Source of the DNA: Isochrysis galbana
Taxonomy: Eukaryota; Haptophyta; Isochrysidales; Isochrysidaceae
Direction of reading: 5' to 3'
NCBI GenBank assembly: GCA_018136815.1
Contig: CM030934.1
Span: 3,239,070-3,303,069, forward strand
Length of the DNA: 64,000 nt
Shown: piece by piece, positions 20,981 through 30,395 of the stretch
Layout of the letters: the number at the start of each line of letters is the position of its first letter
Numbering within the stretch: the stretch's first letter is position 1
Translations under genes and position numbers: made by a program
The notes under the pieces: model-generated
What the model was told of the DNA's origin: nothing
The model's database searches: none
The model's input: only the letters and a program-made list of their open reading frames with translations

Positions 20981-22066
20981 ATGACAAATGTGTGGAACCT
21001 TGTCCACCACTCGCAGATTCCGCTCAACGCCTCGGCCTATGAGTTTTCACGTGGCATGCCTGATGAGAAATGGATGCTGTTCATGTGGGCGGGCTGGGTC
21101 ATTGTTAGCTTTATCGCGGCGGTCGCCTCCGCCTCAATCTTTGCTGGAATCCTATTCAGCCGCGAGGCGCGTGGGTCGGCATTCAACATGTATCTGCTAG
21201 CTCTCACCATCCCTGATTTCGTGATAAGTTCCAGCTGCACCATCACATGTTGGCTGAACTACAACCTTCATTTCTACGTCGGCAATGATATGTGCAGGTG
21301 GCAAGCATTCTACGCCTCTTTCGGTATTGCTGGCTCGTTTTATCTTAATGCTCTCGTCGCTCATGAAATGCGCCGCTTGTTAAAGGCAACAAAACGACTT
21401 GAAGACTACCATCCTCCATCGCATCGCCGCGTGCTGTTGACGTCTGCAGGCGTGCTCGTTTTCTGCGTCATCCTGTCGACCATCCATATGTGGGGCATAT
21501 TCTCGCTCGAGGCATTCCCCACCTATGGCATTGTGTGTGTGGTGCATGATAAAACAGTTCCATCAACTCTCGCCATGTGGCTCATATACATGCCGCTGAT
21601 CGCCTTTTTGCCCTGTGCATACATCTTCTACGTAGCCATCAACAGCTGGTGGAACAATCTTATCTACCTCCGTGCGCCGCCTCTGGCGGCTGAGGGGGAG
21701 GCCGCGAATGAAAGCCCCGAGATGGACTCGGTCGCTGAGATGCAACGCCGTATGCATATTCGAAGAATTCGACAAGCTCGCACCCTTGGCCTCTACTTCG
21801 CGCGGATATTCTTATCAGTGCTGCTCATGTGGGCACCTGCCTCGGTCTTCCTCATCACATTGAAGCTGCATTCCGCATGGGGAGTCTGGGTCGGAGGCAC
21901 TTGGGGGCATCTGCAAGGGCTAGCGTCAGCTCTAATGTGCTTAACCAAGCCCGACGTATTCGATGCCGTCAAAGACCTATATACTTGCCGACGTCGGCCC
22001 CCACCCCAAGTCGCCCCACCACGGATTGTGACTAAATCAGCGTCCTGCCTGGATTTCCAGGCCTAA
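20981..22066 (+). CDS. Seven-transmembrane, rhodopsin-like receptor candidate
   Basis: 361 residues in one exon. Hydrophobic spans fall near residues 33-58, 68-92, 104-128, 150-173, 193-220, 270-297 and 305-328. A short N-terminus carries an N-glycosylation sequon (NAS). A Cys before the third span (DMCRWQAF) and one in the loop before the fifth (IVCVVHD) could form the usual extracellular disulfide. At the end of the third span HEMRRLL takes the place of the DRY motif. The basic third inner loop (RRMHIRRIRQARTLG) and Pro/Cys-containing tail fit a GPCR. Residues are consistent with class A or cAMP-receptor-like families; the ligand is unknown. The classical NPxxY motif is not obvious. Confidence 0.6.
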   Translation: MTNVWNLVHHSQIPLNASAYEFSRGMPDEKWMLFMWAGWVIVSFIAAVASASIFAGILFSREARGSAFNMYLLALTIPDFVISSSCTITCWLNYNLHFYVGNDMCRWQAFYASFGIAGSFYLNALVAHEMRRLLKATKRLEDYHPPSHRRVLLTSAGVLVFCVILSTIHMWGIFSLEAFPTYGIVCVVHDKTVPSTLAMWLIYMPLIAFLPCAYIFYVAINSWWNNLIYLRAPPLAAEGEAANESPEMDSVAEMQRRMHIRRIRQARTLGLYFARIFLSVLLMWAPASVFLITLKLHSAWGVWVGGTWGHLQGLASALMCLTKPDVFDAVKDLYTCRRRPPPQVAPPRIVTKSASCLDFQA

Positions 22067-22488
22067 ACCACGAGTTGTGGCCTGATTGGGAGATTGTTTC
22101 ACTTCGCAAAGGCGCGATGCGCGTCTTCGGAAGCAGAACGAACTGTCATCCGTGGTACCACATCGTAGGTTGTTGCTTGCTCATGCTTATGCTTGATTTT
22201 TTCTGATATACTAGACGCAAGCCAAATTTGTTGACTGTTGGTTGTGGCAGTCCATGCCATCTTGTCACGTGATAATTAAATGTACAATGTACATCTTCAC
22301 AGCAAGAGCAACGATCGTTAAAACGATAGGGTCGTGGAGAGCGCCACGCTCCCCTCCTCCTGCCTCCCGCCCACCCCGCCGCGCCGGCCGACCAGATCGT
22401 GGCAGACGACACGCAGCCGGACCGCCCTCCAGCCAGGGCCACGCCCGCCCAGGTCCCCGCGAGCCGCTGCTCGCACCGCACCCCGCAA
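22067..22488 (+). mobile_element. LINE head fragment with degenerate CGATCGTT hairpin
   Basis: At 22312-22329 the sequence cgatcgttaaaacgatag is followed by GGTCGTGGAGAGCGC, the layout of the heads at 2907 and 32971 but with GTG in place of ATG. The coding-like stretch to 22480 is Pro/Arg-rich. The element is cut by another hairpin head at 22489. Confidence 0.4.
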
Positions 22489-22735
22489 CTAAGTTTATAC
22501 TTAGGTCGGCCATGGGGGGGCACGAGCCCCCCCCGATGAATAGACAACATGGGCTCATATGCACAGTAGGAGCTCATCTCCACAGTATGATTTCACTAGC
22601 ATATGGGGCATAAATCAGCCAATTTTTTTCCACCCCCATATGCAGGACAAAAACGCAGTAAAATAAACCCAGTATATGGGGGCCAAACAGAGCAAAAATC
22701 ACTTAACCCCCTTCTGTGACACAAAGCCGTATCCA
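22489..22735 (+). mobile_element. LINE-derived head, CTAAGT-hairpin family
   Basis: Hairpin ctaagtttatacttag (22489-22504) is followed by GGCCATGGGGGGGCACGAG and a matching C run, an arrangement that itself can fold. The same order is seen on the minus strand at 23892 and 26439. The 3' end is not defined. Confidence 0.45.
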
Positions 22736-23015
22736 CCCCCCTGCCAGAGGGGAGGAACCCCACACTGCCGCGCCCTGCCACCACCTGCCCCACACCGCCA
22801 CCACCCGCCGCCACCTGCCACACCATGTTCCACCCTGCCGCCACCCGCCGCCACCTGCCCTGCCCTGCCGCCACCTGCCCTGCCCTGCCGCGCCGCCCTG
22901 CCACCCTCAGCCCTGACCTGCCGCCACTTGCCCTGCCCTGCCGCTGCCTGCCCTGCCCTGCCACACACTGCCCTGCCCTGCCCCGCCCCGCCGCCACCTG
23001 CCACCCCCACACGCG
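22735..23015. repeat. GC-rich minisatellite, CCGCCACCTGCCCTG-type units
   Basis: Imperfect tandem units of about 10-20 nt built from ccgccacctgcc and ccctgccctg. A (CG)n stretch follows (about 23010-23027). Open frames across it (Pro/Ala-rich or Gly-rich) are compositional. Confidence 0.8.
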
Positions 23016-23141
23016 CGCGCGCGCGCGTGCACAGCATGATGACCGAACACTTCGTGTTCAAGCAAGGAGGAATCGCCACCCGTGGAAAGCTCCTCAGGGA
23101 GGTGAAGAGCGACGCCATCGCTCGCGCTCTCTCCAGAACAA

Positions 23142-23892
23142 TTAACTTCTTAATAGTCTCACCGCACACGCGGCCGTGGACCCTCTACTTTCTACTCACG
23201 CAGCAGAACTTTCTACACCCCCTCTCTCCCGGCCCTTCCCCCCCCGCCATCAAGCGACTCCCCCCGTGCACTACTAGGGGGATAGGGGAAAAGGGTTTAG
23301 ATATGGTCGGTGGCCCGCGCCCCCCCCCCGGTGATCCGTTCCCCTCTTCCTCCTATGCCTACCGGGCTGGCGGCGTCCTCAGTCCCGACTTCTCCTGTAA
23401 ACAGGTGCGGGACTTACATATTTTCCGGTGAGCGGAGCCCTCGCTCCGCCCACCCCCTTCTCCGCACTCTCTCTCCCCTCTCCTGCAGGCACGCGCGATG
23501 GCGCGCCTGCGACAGGCCAGCAGCTGCCTGCTGGCGACCCCTGGAGGCTCCTGGAGGCCAGCTCAGGGGGCAGAGGAGGCTGGGGCTGGGCCCTGGTCTC
23601 CCCTGCCTCTCCCTCGCTGGCGCTCCTGGGCCTCAGGGGCCCCCACTCTGCACCTGTCGGCCTGTCGAACAGGGGGGGAGGGGGGGTTGGAGCGATGGGC
23701 TGGCCACGACAGGCCAGGACGCGCGAGGCAGGCGAGCCTGCCACTGAGAGAGTGGGTCAGCAGGGCAGTGGGCTCCTGGCAAGCCATCAGGCGTGCCAGG
23801 AGCATGGGTGGTTCCTCCCCCATGGCAGGGGAGGAGTGGAGAGAGGGGGGGGCTCGTGCCCCCCCATGGGCGAACTAAGTATAAACTTAGTT
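23142..23892 (-). mobile_element. Complete non-autonomous LINE derivative with 16-bp target duplication
   Basis: The direct repeat gctctctccagaacaa lies at 23126-23141 and 23893-23908 and exactly brackets the element. On the minus strand it starts with the palindrome aactaagtttatacttagtt (23892-23873) and a GCCCATGGGGGGGCACGAG block. It ends with the LINE family I tail, actattaagaagttaa. The 751-bp body holds an ORF1-like fragment (PQPPLPPEL peptide) but no reverse transcriptase. It therefore joins the two ends of a LINE, as expected for a mobilised internal-deletion derivative. Confidence 0.8.
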
Positions 23893-23951
23893 GCTCTCTC
23901 CAGAACAAAACCGGATAAAATTCTCTTACAATTCTCTCACACCACTGCCAA

Positions 23952-24161
23952 GACTGACAACAGGCCTGCCCGGAACCCCCGGGCTCTGAACCAGGCTCGT
24001 GGTAGCGCACCCGAGCCGGACCCCGGACACCGAAGACAAAGGAACGAAGGGGGGCAGGGGAGGAGGTGGAGGGATGGGAAGACAAGGGCGATGTCAGAAG
24101 GGATGGGGAAGTACCCTAGAATAGTAGGTGTGTAGCCCAGAATCTTCAGATGTTTTTTTTT
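23952..24161 (+). mobile_element. Short T-tailed retroposon with 15-bp target duplication
   Basis: tcacaccactgccaa occurs at 23937-23951 and 24162-24176. The 210-bp insert has no ORF. It ends agaatcttcagatg plus a run of T (24152-24161). The body does not match the 3' UTRs of families I and II in this window, so it is either a third LINE tail or a SINE. Strand is set from the T-tail by analogy. Confidence 0.7.
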
Positions 24162-24176
24162 TCACACCACTGCCAA

Positions 24177-24466
24177 ACGCACATTCACGGTAACACGTAG
24201 ATAACTAACGTATAAACGGGATACGCGAAGAAGGGACTGCCTCTTTGGAACTCAAATGTTTGCATCGGCGCATCGAACGATCGAGGCGATATTCGAAGCG
24301 TAAGGCCTCTCTCTCATCCACGAATCCACTCACATATGCACCTACTGGCTACTGGACTATCCATCTCTACTCCCACCGCCCTTATCTTCCCTTCCTCAAC
24401 CTCTTCCCCTGTCCCCCTTCATTCCTTTTTCTTTGGTTTCCGGGGTCCGGCCTCGGTGCACTACCT
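24177..24466. other. No gene recognised
   Basis: Mixed sequence with a CT-rich second half. It is probably part of the older insert into which the next LINE landed. Confidence 0.35.
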
Positions 24467-24479
24467 GAGGCCTGGTTTG

Positions 24480-26223
24480 AAAAAAAAAACTTCTTAATAA
24501 TCTCGCCGCGCGCGCGACCCTGCACAGCCTCCCTGCAGCCACGCCCGCTTTCCTTACCACCCCTTCACCTGCCTTGCGGCACGTCCCCTCGTGCTCTACC
24601 TAGGGGCTGGCTGGGTGAATTAGGTTTCCAGTGGCAGACGGTGTGTACCGGTCCCCGACGGCTTATCGCTCTCCTTCCTTCTACGCCGCCGGGCTACCGG
24701 TTTCATCTTAGTCCTTTTTGCGCCGGGTGCCGGGCGTCTGAAGTACGGTGTGTCTGCTGTGTGTGGGTGCCAACCGGGTGAGAAGCGGTACGCCTCGAGG
24801 GAGCGTTCGTTTTTAGGCAAGCCGCTCCACCATGTCGAGCGCTTGTGCTACTAGCTTCAGGTTCACACTCATGATTAGGTTCCCTTTGTTATTAGTCGTG
24901 TATACGGGGGTACTGAGGTCCCGTGGGGACTTGATCTTCGGCTTCCTGCCCTGGGAGGCCTTGTTTGTGCGCACGGTCGAGGTTCCGTCCGGGGGCCCAA
25001 GGCCAAGGCCTCTGACGAGGACTGTGAACCTGCTCAAGGTTCTTTCGATGACCGGCACGTGGTGGAATGAGTAGTGATCGAATTCTACTCTATACTCTAT
25101 AGAAGTCGCCTATTATGTGTCTCCATGCTATTAGGTAGAGGGCTTTAAGGCTATCGGGTGTCGGTGTGTTCGGGTATGCGAACAGTCTGTCTTTGATCTT
25201 CTGGTTTGTCGATCTGTCGCTCGCGGGGGTGAACCCCGCCACGGCCTCTATGGTTTGGAATATCCGAACCGTAGAGGAGCATCTGGCTAGGTGTGTCGAA
25301 TCCTCGCGGTGTTTTCCGCAGAGTCTACATATTGTGGTGGCTGCCGTCGCGAACCGGTTTCGTGTGCCCAGCCTTTTGTGGGTGATGTGTTTAAAGTGGG
25401 GGTGTTTGTCCCGTGTGTTTTAGCAGGGGGTGGGTATAAAGTTGTGCCACGTGTTTCCATTCGTCATGTGTCATTTCTAGCTTCCGCGCCCACGTTTCTC
25501 GCGCCGGCTGTGGCTTGGCGCAGGGGCCGTTCTTTATGAGCTCGCGTGTTATGTCTGACACAGTGACTTGGTCTAGCTGTGTTTTCCCGTCAAGTGTGTA
25601 TTCGTCCGCTAGGGGGTATTCTAGATGTTTCGGGCCTTTCAGCCCGTTCTCCCATGTGGCAGGGGCGTGGTATTGTTTCTCCTCGCCCGGTTTTGCTACC
25701 TCGCTCGGTGGTGCCTGTTGTCTCGTCTAGGTAGTTAGTGTTTGTGAATAGCCATATATTCTTCATTTTAGTTATATAGGTGTCGCTCTCGGAGACCCTG
25801 ATTTCACTAGTTACTTCCTCCGTCGAGGATGTGTCGCCCGGCGCTTCCGGCCGTGTCGCCGAGGGGGCCGGGTCGGGTGGCGGGGTGTCTCTCGCTTCGT
25901 TGAGAAGGCGCGAGGCTTGCTGTACTACGCGCCCCCACGAGTCGAGAAATTCCGACTTGTTTATTCTTTTTCCTTCGTGCTCGAAGACTTGGGAAGGTGA
26001 TCCAGGTATTGTGCACATTCTTCGCGCGTGTATGGTGTAGTGAATGTCTCGTCTTTGAAGACGCTGTGGGGGGCATGCGCTTGTAGGGATTCCCATAGGC
26101 TGATCCACGCTGCGCGTTTTAGCGGCGGCGGTTCGTGAGGGTTGTGCCAAAGTGGTTGGGATAGCGCTCCTGCTCTCGTGAGGCGTGAGCGGCGGATTTC
26201 CAGGGACCTAAAATTTGTTAGGA
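24480..26223 (-). mobile_element. 5'-truncated family I LINE with 13-bp target duplication
   Basis: gaggcctggtttg is found at 24467-24479 and 26224-26236, defining the insert to the base. On the minus strand the coding remnant is followed by a 3' UTR with the family block taggtagagcacgaggggac and the end ATTATTAAGAAG plus about ten T (24480-24490). The duplication proves target-primed insertion with oligo(T), not oligo(A), at the sense 3' end. Confidence 0.9.
24813..26150 (-). pseudogene. Decayed LINE ORF2 C-terminal half
   Basis: Peptides collinear with the intact copy at 15682-17928 occur in order but in different frames: INKSEFLDSWGRVVQQASRL and EIRVSESDTYITKMKNIW (near 25780-25980), the knuckle CRLCGKHREDSTHLARC (near 25290-25340), and the C-terminal block KPKIKSPRDLSTP to VERLA with TAG (24813-25058). 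Several frameshifts make it inactive. The surviving target duplication nevertheless remains perfect. Confidence 0.8.
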
Positions 26224-26236
26224 GAGGCCTGGTTTG

Positions 26237-26440
26237 GAGTGTACCCTATCGTTTATAACGATAGTTGGCTCTCCTCCTTCGAGAACCGGGCGAGTCAGCG
26301 GGGAGGAGAGTGGGTGGGACCGCAGGGCAGACGGCTCCTGGCAAGCCGCATAAGGCATACCGGGAGGGTGGAGGAGTGGAGGGAGGGGGGGGGGGAGGGG
26401 CTCGTACCCCCCCATGGGTCAACCAAGTATAAACTTAGGA
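26237..26440 (-). mobile_element. LINE head carrying both hairpin types, split by the next insertion
   Basis: From the right, the minus strand reads the CTAAGT-type hairpin (26439-26423), a GACCCATGGGGGGGTACGAG block, and after about 170 bp a ctatcgttataaacgatag hairpin (26264-26246). It is interrupted at 26236 by the LINE at 24480-26223. It shows that the second hairpin can lie inside an element rather than at its terminus. Confidence 0.5.
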
Positions 26441-26746
26441 GGCACAGGACATAGACATAGCAGGGAGAAGGCAACACGTGTGGGACTAAAACTGGGATGG
26501 ATACCCGCCCGACTATACCTTGCGGATAAAGTAGGCCATGGCATCAGGCCTACAAGACTTCTGTCTATTCGATCCTGTCAAATCTGCGCTAGCAGCTACT
26601 GGCAGCGGTCCCCAAAGGATGGCAGCGGTCAATTACGAGGTGTGCTGCCGGGGATTCTACATCCACGGCGAATATATTGCTGGCTGACTAAGACTGTACT
26701 AGCAAATTGCCCAGAATGAGCAAAGAATTGTCGTTGCCGCTCCTTC
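26441..26746. other. 3' flank of the RNA-binding gene; nothing else seen
   Basis: No ORF or repeat was recognised. A short duplicated ggcagcggtc (about 26603-26627) is present. Confidence 0.35.
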
Positions 26747-29259
26747 TCAACGTGGCCTTGGCCGGGATCCTCTATCCCTATCTCTTGCCCGATCTCGAAC
26801 GCGATCGGCTGTTGCGCGCGAACGCTTGTGCCGATCCTCGTGGTGGGGATGCGCGCGCTCCTCAGAGTCATTATTGCGCCGATCCCTCTCAACGGAGTGA
26901 GCACTCGCGGCTGGACCTGCCGTTTCCCTCGGCCGCTTTCCGCGGACATCAGCAGTGGTAGGACGCTCATTACACACAAATAGGCGTGACCCATGAGGCT
27001 CGAGGCGTATCGTGGGGACCGCACACAGCAAATCGCGCAACGAGCTGAAGCCAAACGCACGGACGTCGAGCTTTGCGCCAAAGTGTTGCTCGTACTTGGC
27101 CGGAAGGAGGGAAGCATCCTCGCGAGAGCCTGTGTAGAATGTGGGGCATCGACGAAACATGGCTCAAGAATAGGAGTAGCAGGGCCGGGAACGCGCGTGC
27201 GCCGAAGGATGGAAATTAGGGTCACTGCCCCACGTCTTCCCTCGGGCGATGGATGTGAGAGAACCATGGCGCCTCGGCAGGCCTGTGCCTTGTGGAACTT
27301 TACCTGTTGTTGATGTCAACCACGTAGTGAGCCTCGCCCATAGCAGTGAGCGCAGTGCACTGCCCCGCGCATCGAAAGCAGGTGAAGAGCCGGCCGAGCC
27401 ATCACCTAACCAAGGTGACGGGTGGCCTTCGGACCATACGGTCGCGACGAGTGGCGGAGAATTCTCGACCCAGCCAAGTACCTGAATAAAATGAAGAAAC
27501 GCGGCGTCTAAGGGACCTCGTGTGGAATGTCCGTTTGCACGCATAGCAAGTGCCAAATCGACGCCAGATTGCTATGGCGCTGAGTCAATTCCTGAAGGCG
27601 ATCCCATTGCTCATGAATGGGTGTAGGGCCTATGTTCCAGCGAGAGCGGCATCTATCTTCTCGTGCCGTGCAAGCACCTGGTTCACAAAGTTCAAGTTGC
27701 TACGATGGGCCTCTGCTAGTGCGGCGGCATCGAGCTGGTCTCGCCTACAATGAAGTGACGAATGAGACGATCAGATTGCCGCTCGGCCTCGCCCGCTCAT
27801 CCCGTCATAGTATGATGTGGGTGATGGTGAGATGAGTGGGCGCACAACACACCCAACGGTGTCGCAGTCCAGCCGAAGGAAGAGAGGCCTTCCTTCAAGT
27901 ACTGAGTTATGGTACTTTGCAACAATGGCCTCCGCCACAGCCGGCTCTCGTACGACGGCGGTACCAAAACCCATCCCTTGCCCGTCTGGACCGATGGGTA
28001 TCTGCAAGCGATTGGGCACGGGTGTCAGAAGAAAGCGGGCACCTAGAAGAAGGCTCGGGTCCCAGACGAGATTGCACTATAGTGACGGGCATGAGGTGAA
28101 TAAGTTGCCCCTCCTCCGTCAAGGAGAAGACGGTCAATTCGGCGCTAGAGCGCGGACGGCATACACATTGACCCAGTAAGCTCCAGGCAATTCCTTGTGG
28201 CCGATACCCAAACGAGATCACTCGGTCATTGCATGTGATCAGAGCGTACAGCGCGCTTATGACTGAGATTGGCAACGCCGCGGATGCGCTTGCCTCAAAG
28301 ACCTCACCTGTGCAGCCGGCACACGGATGTGCTCGGCAAGTGTCTGCCACGTCGTGGTGGGTGCTAGATTTCCGATGAAGACAGCGGTGGTTCCTGCCGC
28401 CCGTGTCAGCGCCGTGTCGTCTCGAACGATGACGCGAGTGCCACGAATATCCGTGCCGCCCGCAAGAGAGCGGAGCGCCGCAGCGGCGGCTTCTGGCGAT
28501 GCTAACTCAACCACACCAAACCCGCGCGGGCGCCCTCGATCGCTCAACGGCACCTGTGGCAGGGATGGGTCCAGAAAAGGCTTGTCAACGGCTCCTTCCT
28601 GTCATCCGGCGCGAGCGCGACCGGCGCGACTACAGAGAGAACAACCCGAGCACCACGAGAGCCGCATTCCAACGGAATCACCTGTAAGTGAAGAAGCTCG
28701 CCGAAGGTGGAGAAGAGTGCGGACAAGTCCCGCCAAGTTGCGGCAGTTGGCATGTTGCCAACGTAAACGCGCCTTCCAGGTACGTAGCCGCTCAAGGCGA
28801 CCTGACCTGCAGTCCTGCGTGGAGAGGATTGATTATCTGCAAGTCTACCACCGCCCTCCTTATTGTGAATGTGTTGCGATGCAGGCGGCGCTGGCCCAAC
28901 ACCCTCAGAGTGGCCCGTGCTGTCTCGGCGCGTAGATGGATGCAGGACCGTCACATCAGATGCCCATAATCTATCTGCGCGTTCGGGGTTTAGTGCAAGT
29001 ACGAAGTCGACACGTTCGCCGACAGCAGGCAGCTGCTGTACACCCGCAATCTCAGACACCTGCAGGCAAGTGGACGCAGGGGTTGAGAAGAAAGGGGGCC
29101 ATTGATGTCGCAAGCAAATCTCCAAGATGGAGCGTGATGAAGGACTACCAAGGGTCGGACAGGCAATCCCATTAAACCACTGGGGAAAGATGTTCGGTGA
29201 ATCACCTTCAGAAATAACCGTGAGCCAGCAATGCTACGGAAGTGCTCATCGGGCTCGAT
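26747..29259 (-). CDS. CSD-RRM-RRM-LOTUS RNA-binding protein (MARF1-like in part), 5' end missing
   Basis: Minus-strand exons 29259-29206, 29059-28682, 28553-28308, 28001-27853, 27741-27678, 27481-27406 and 27129-26747 have GT-AG sites and fully matching phases (about 449 residues). In order they encode the later part of a cold-shock-like domain (SEIAGVQQLPAVGERVDF), RRM1 (RNP2 RVYVGNM, RNP1 RGFGVVEL), RRM2 (AVFIGNL, MGFGTAVV; its intron sits at the same place as in RRM1), a short helical linker, a LOTUS/OST-HTH domain (LLPAKYEQHFGAKL then AFGFSSLRDLL), and an Arg/Asp-rich tail. RRM and LOTUS together are typical of MARF1-type RNA regulators; LOTUS binds structured RNA or Vasa-type helicases in animals. 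Role inferred: cytoplasmic or granule RNA control. Upstream exons probably approach or cross the N gap at 29525. Confidence 0.65.
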
Positions 29260-29524
29260 CTGCGACGCATGAGGAAGCAAGGCTCAAGTTGTGCACAACT
29301 GGCCCTACCAACAACCGCAAGACGAAGCTTGTCAAAGATCAAGCAAGCCTGACTACTTGCGCTGTCTTCGGCCTCAACCTCACCCCGCCGCAGGTACGAA
29401 TGGTTTTGGAGGCGTCCCGTCACACCTGTCCAGCAACGGGCGATGGTCTCGACGAAATCTTGCCGGTCATTCGCGGGAGCACCTGCACATTGTCCACCTC
29501 TCCGTCTCGCGACTCCCATATAGC
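29260..29524 (-). other. Likely further 5' exon(s) of the RNA-binding gene
   Basis: Minus-strand frames here are open (for example around 29400-29520) and one must supply the beginning of the cold-shock domain, but I could not fix exon borders before the gap. Confidence 0.3.
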
Positions 29525-29624
29525 NNNNNNNNNNNNNNNNNNNNNNNNNNNNNNNNNNNNNNNNNNNNNNNNNNNNNNNNNNNNNNNNNNNNNNNNNNNN
29601 NNNNNNNNNNNNNNNNNNNNNNNN
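29525..29624. other. Assembly gap (100 N)
   Basis: A 100-base placeholder. Both flanks carry tagc at the edge. Confidence 0.95.
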
Positions 29625-30395
29625 TAGCGATGGAGGCGAGACCACTCGCGGGCGGCCTGAGGACGCGCCACGCGCCACCCACGTCCGTGGCGCTCGCCAG
29701 CCTGCTCGAGAGGGAGAGAGGGTAGAAGAAGAAGGAGAGTTCGCGGAAGCGTCCTTCCTTCTCTCTCTCTCTCTCTCTCCCCCCCCCCCCCTCCCCCCTC
29801 GCGCCCTTCTCTTTCCCCCTCTCTCCTCTCTCCCCATCGTCTTCTCAGCACTCCTAGCTCAGATCGACAGTCAACGAAAGTACTCCCACTACTCTTCCTC
29901 TACGAGGTTCTCCTCTCGTCTTTATCTCTTGTTCCCGTCTTTCTCTTCTCTCTCTGAGATTCCCCCTTTCTAGCCAGGAGATTCAGGGTGGTAGTACTCT
30001 ATAACAATATATATTCTCTCTCTCTCTCTTCCCGAGAGACTGTCTCCGCTCGTTCCCCTCAAAGATTACAAACCCTCGGCGCTGTTCTTCTCTCTCTCTT
30101 CCCGTAGAGAGCACCTCCCAAAGCCTTCTGCTGTGTGCACACACGTCCCGTTCCTCTGCACACGATCGCACTCGATGCCCTGGCGCGGTTCTTCACGAGA
30201 CCCGCTCGTTCTTATCTAGTAATTCCCACCACTTTCTTCCTCTTCTCTCGCTCCCTCTGCTCGATCTCCCTCGCGCCCTCTCCCCACCTCTTCCCCTGTA
30301 CATATCACCTATACGTGAGTGGCCTTTCTTCACTCCCCCCCCCCCCCTCTCTCTCTTACCTCGCCTCCCCTCCCTCCCCCCGGCGCGCCCCCCGA
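29625..30395 (+). other. CT-rich leader of the hydrolase gene
   Basis: Contains (CT)n near 29760-29780, a C run, and a tatatatt stretch at about 30006-30014 followed by (CT)n. The latter is the only TATA-like element before the ATG at 30396. Confidence 0.4.

Noticed and set aside
23873-23892. HDV-like self-cleaving ribozyme at the 5' end
   Set aside because: The hairpin and G/C blocks are suggestive, but I could not draw the nested double pseudoknot or place the catalytic C.
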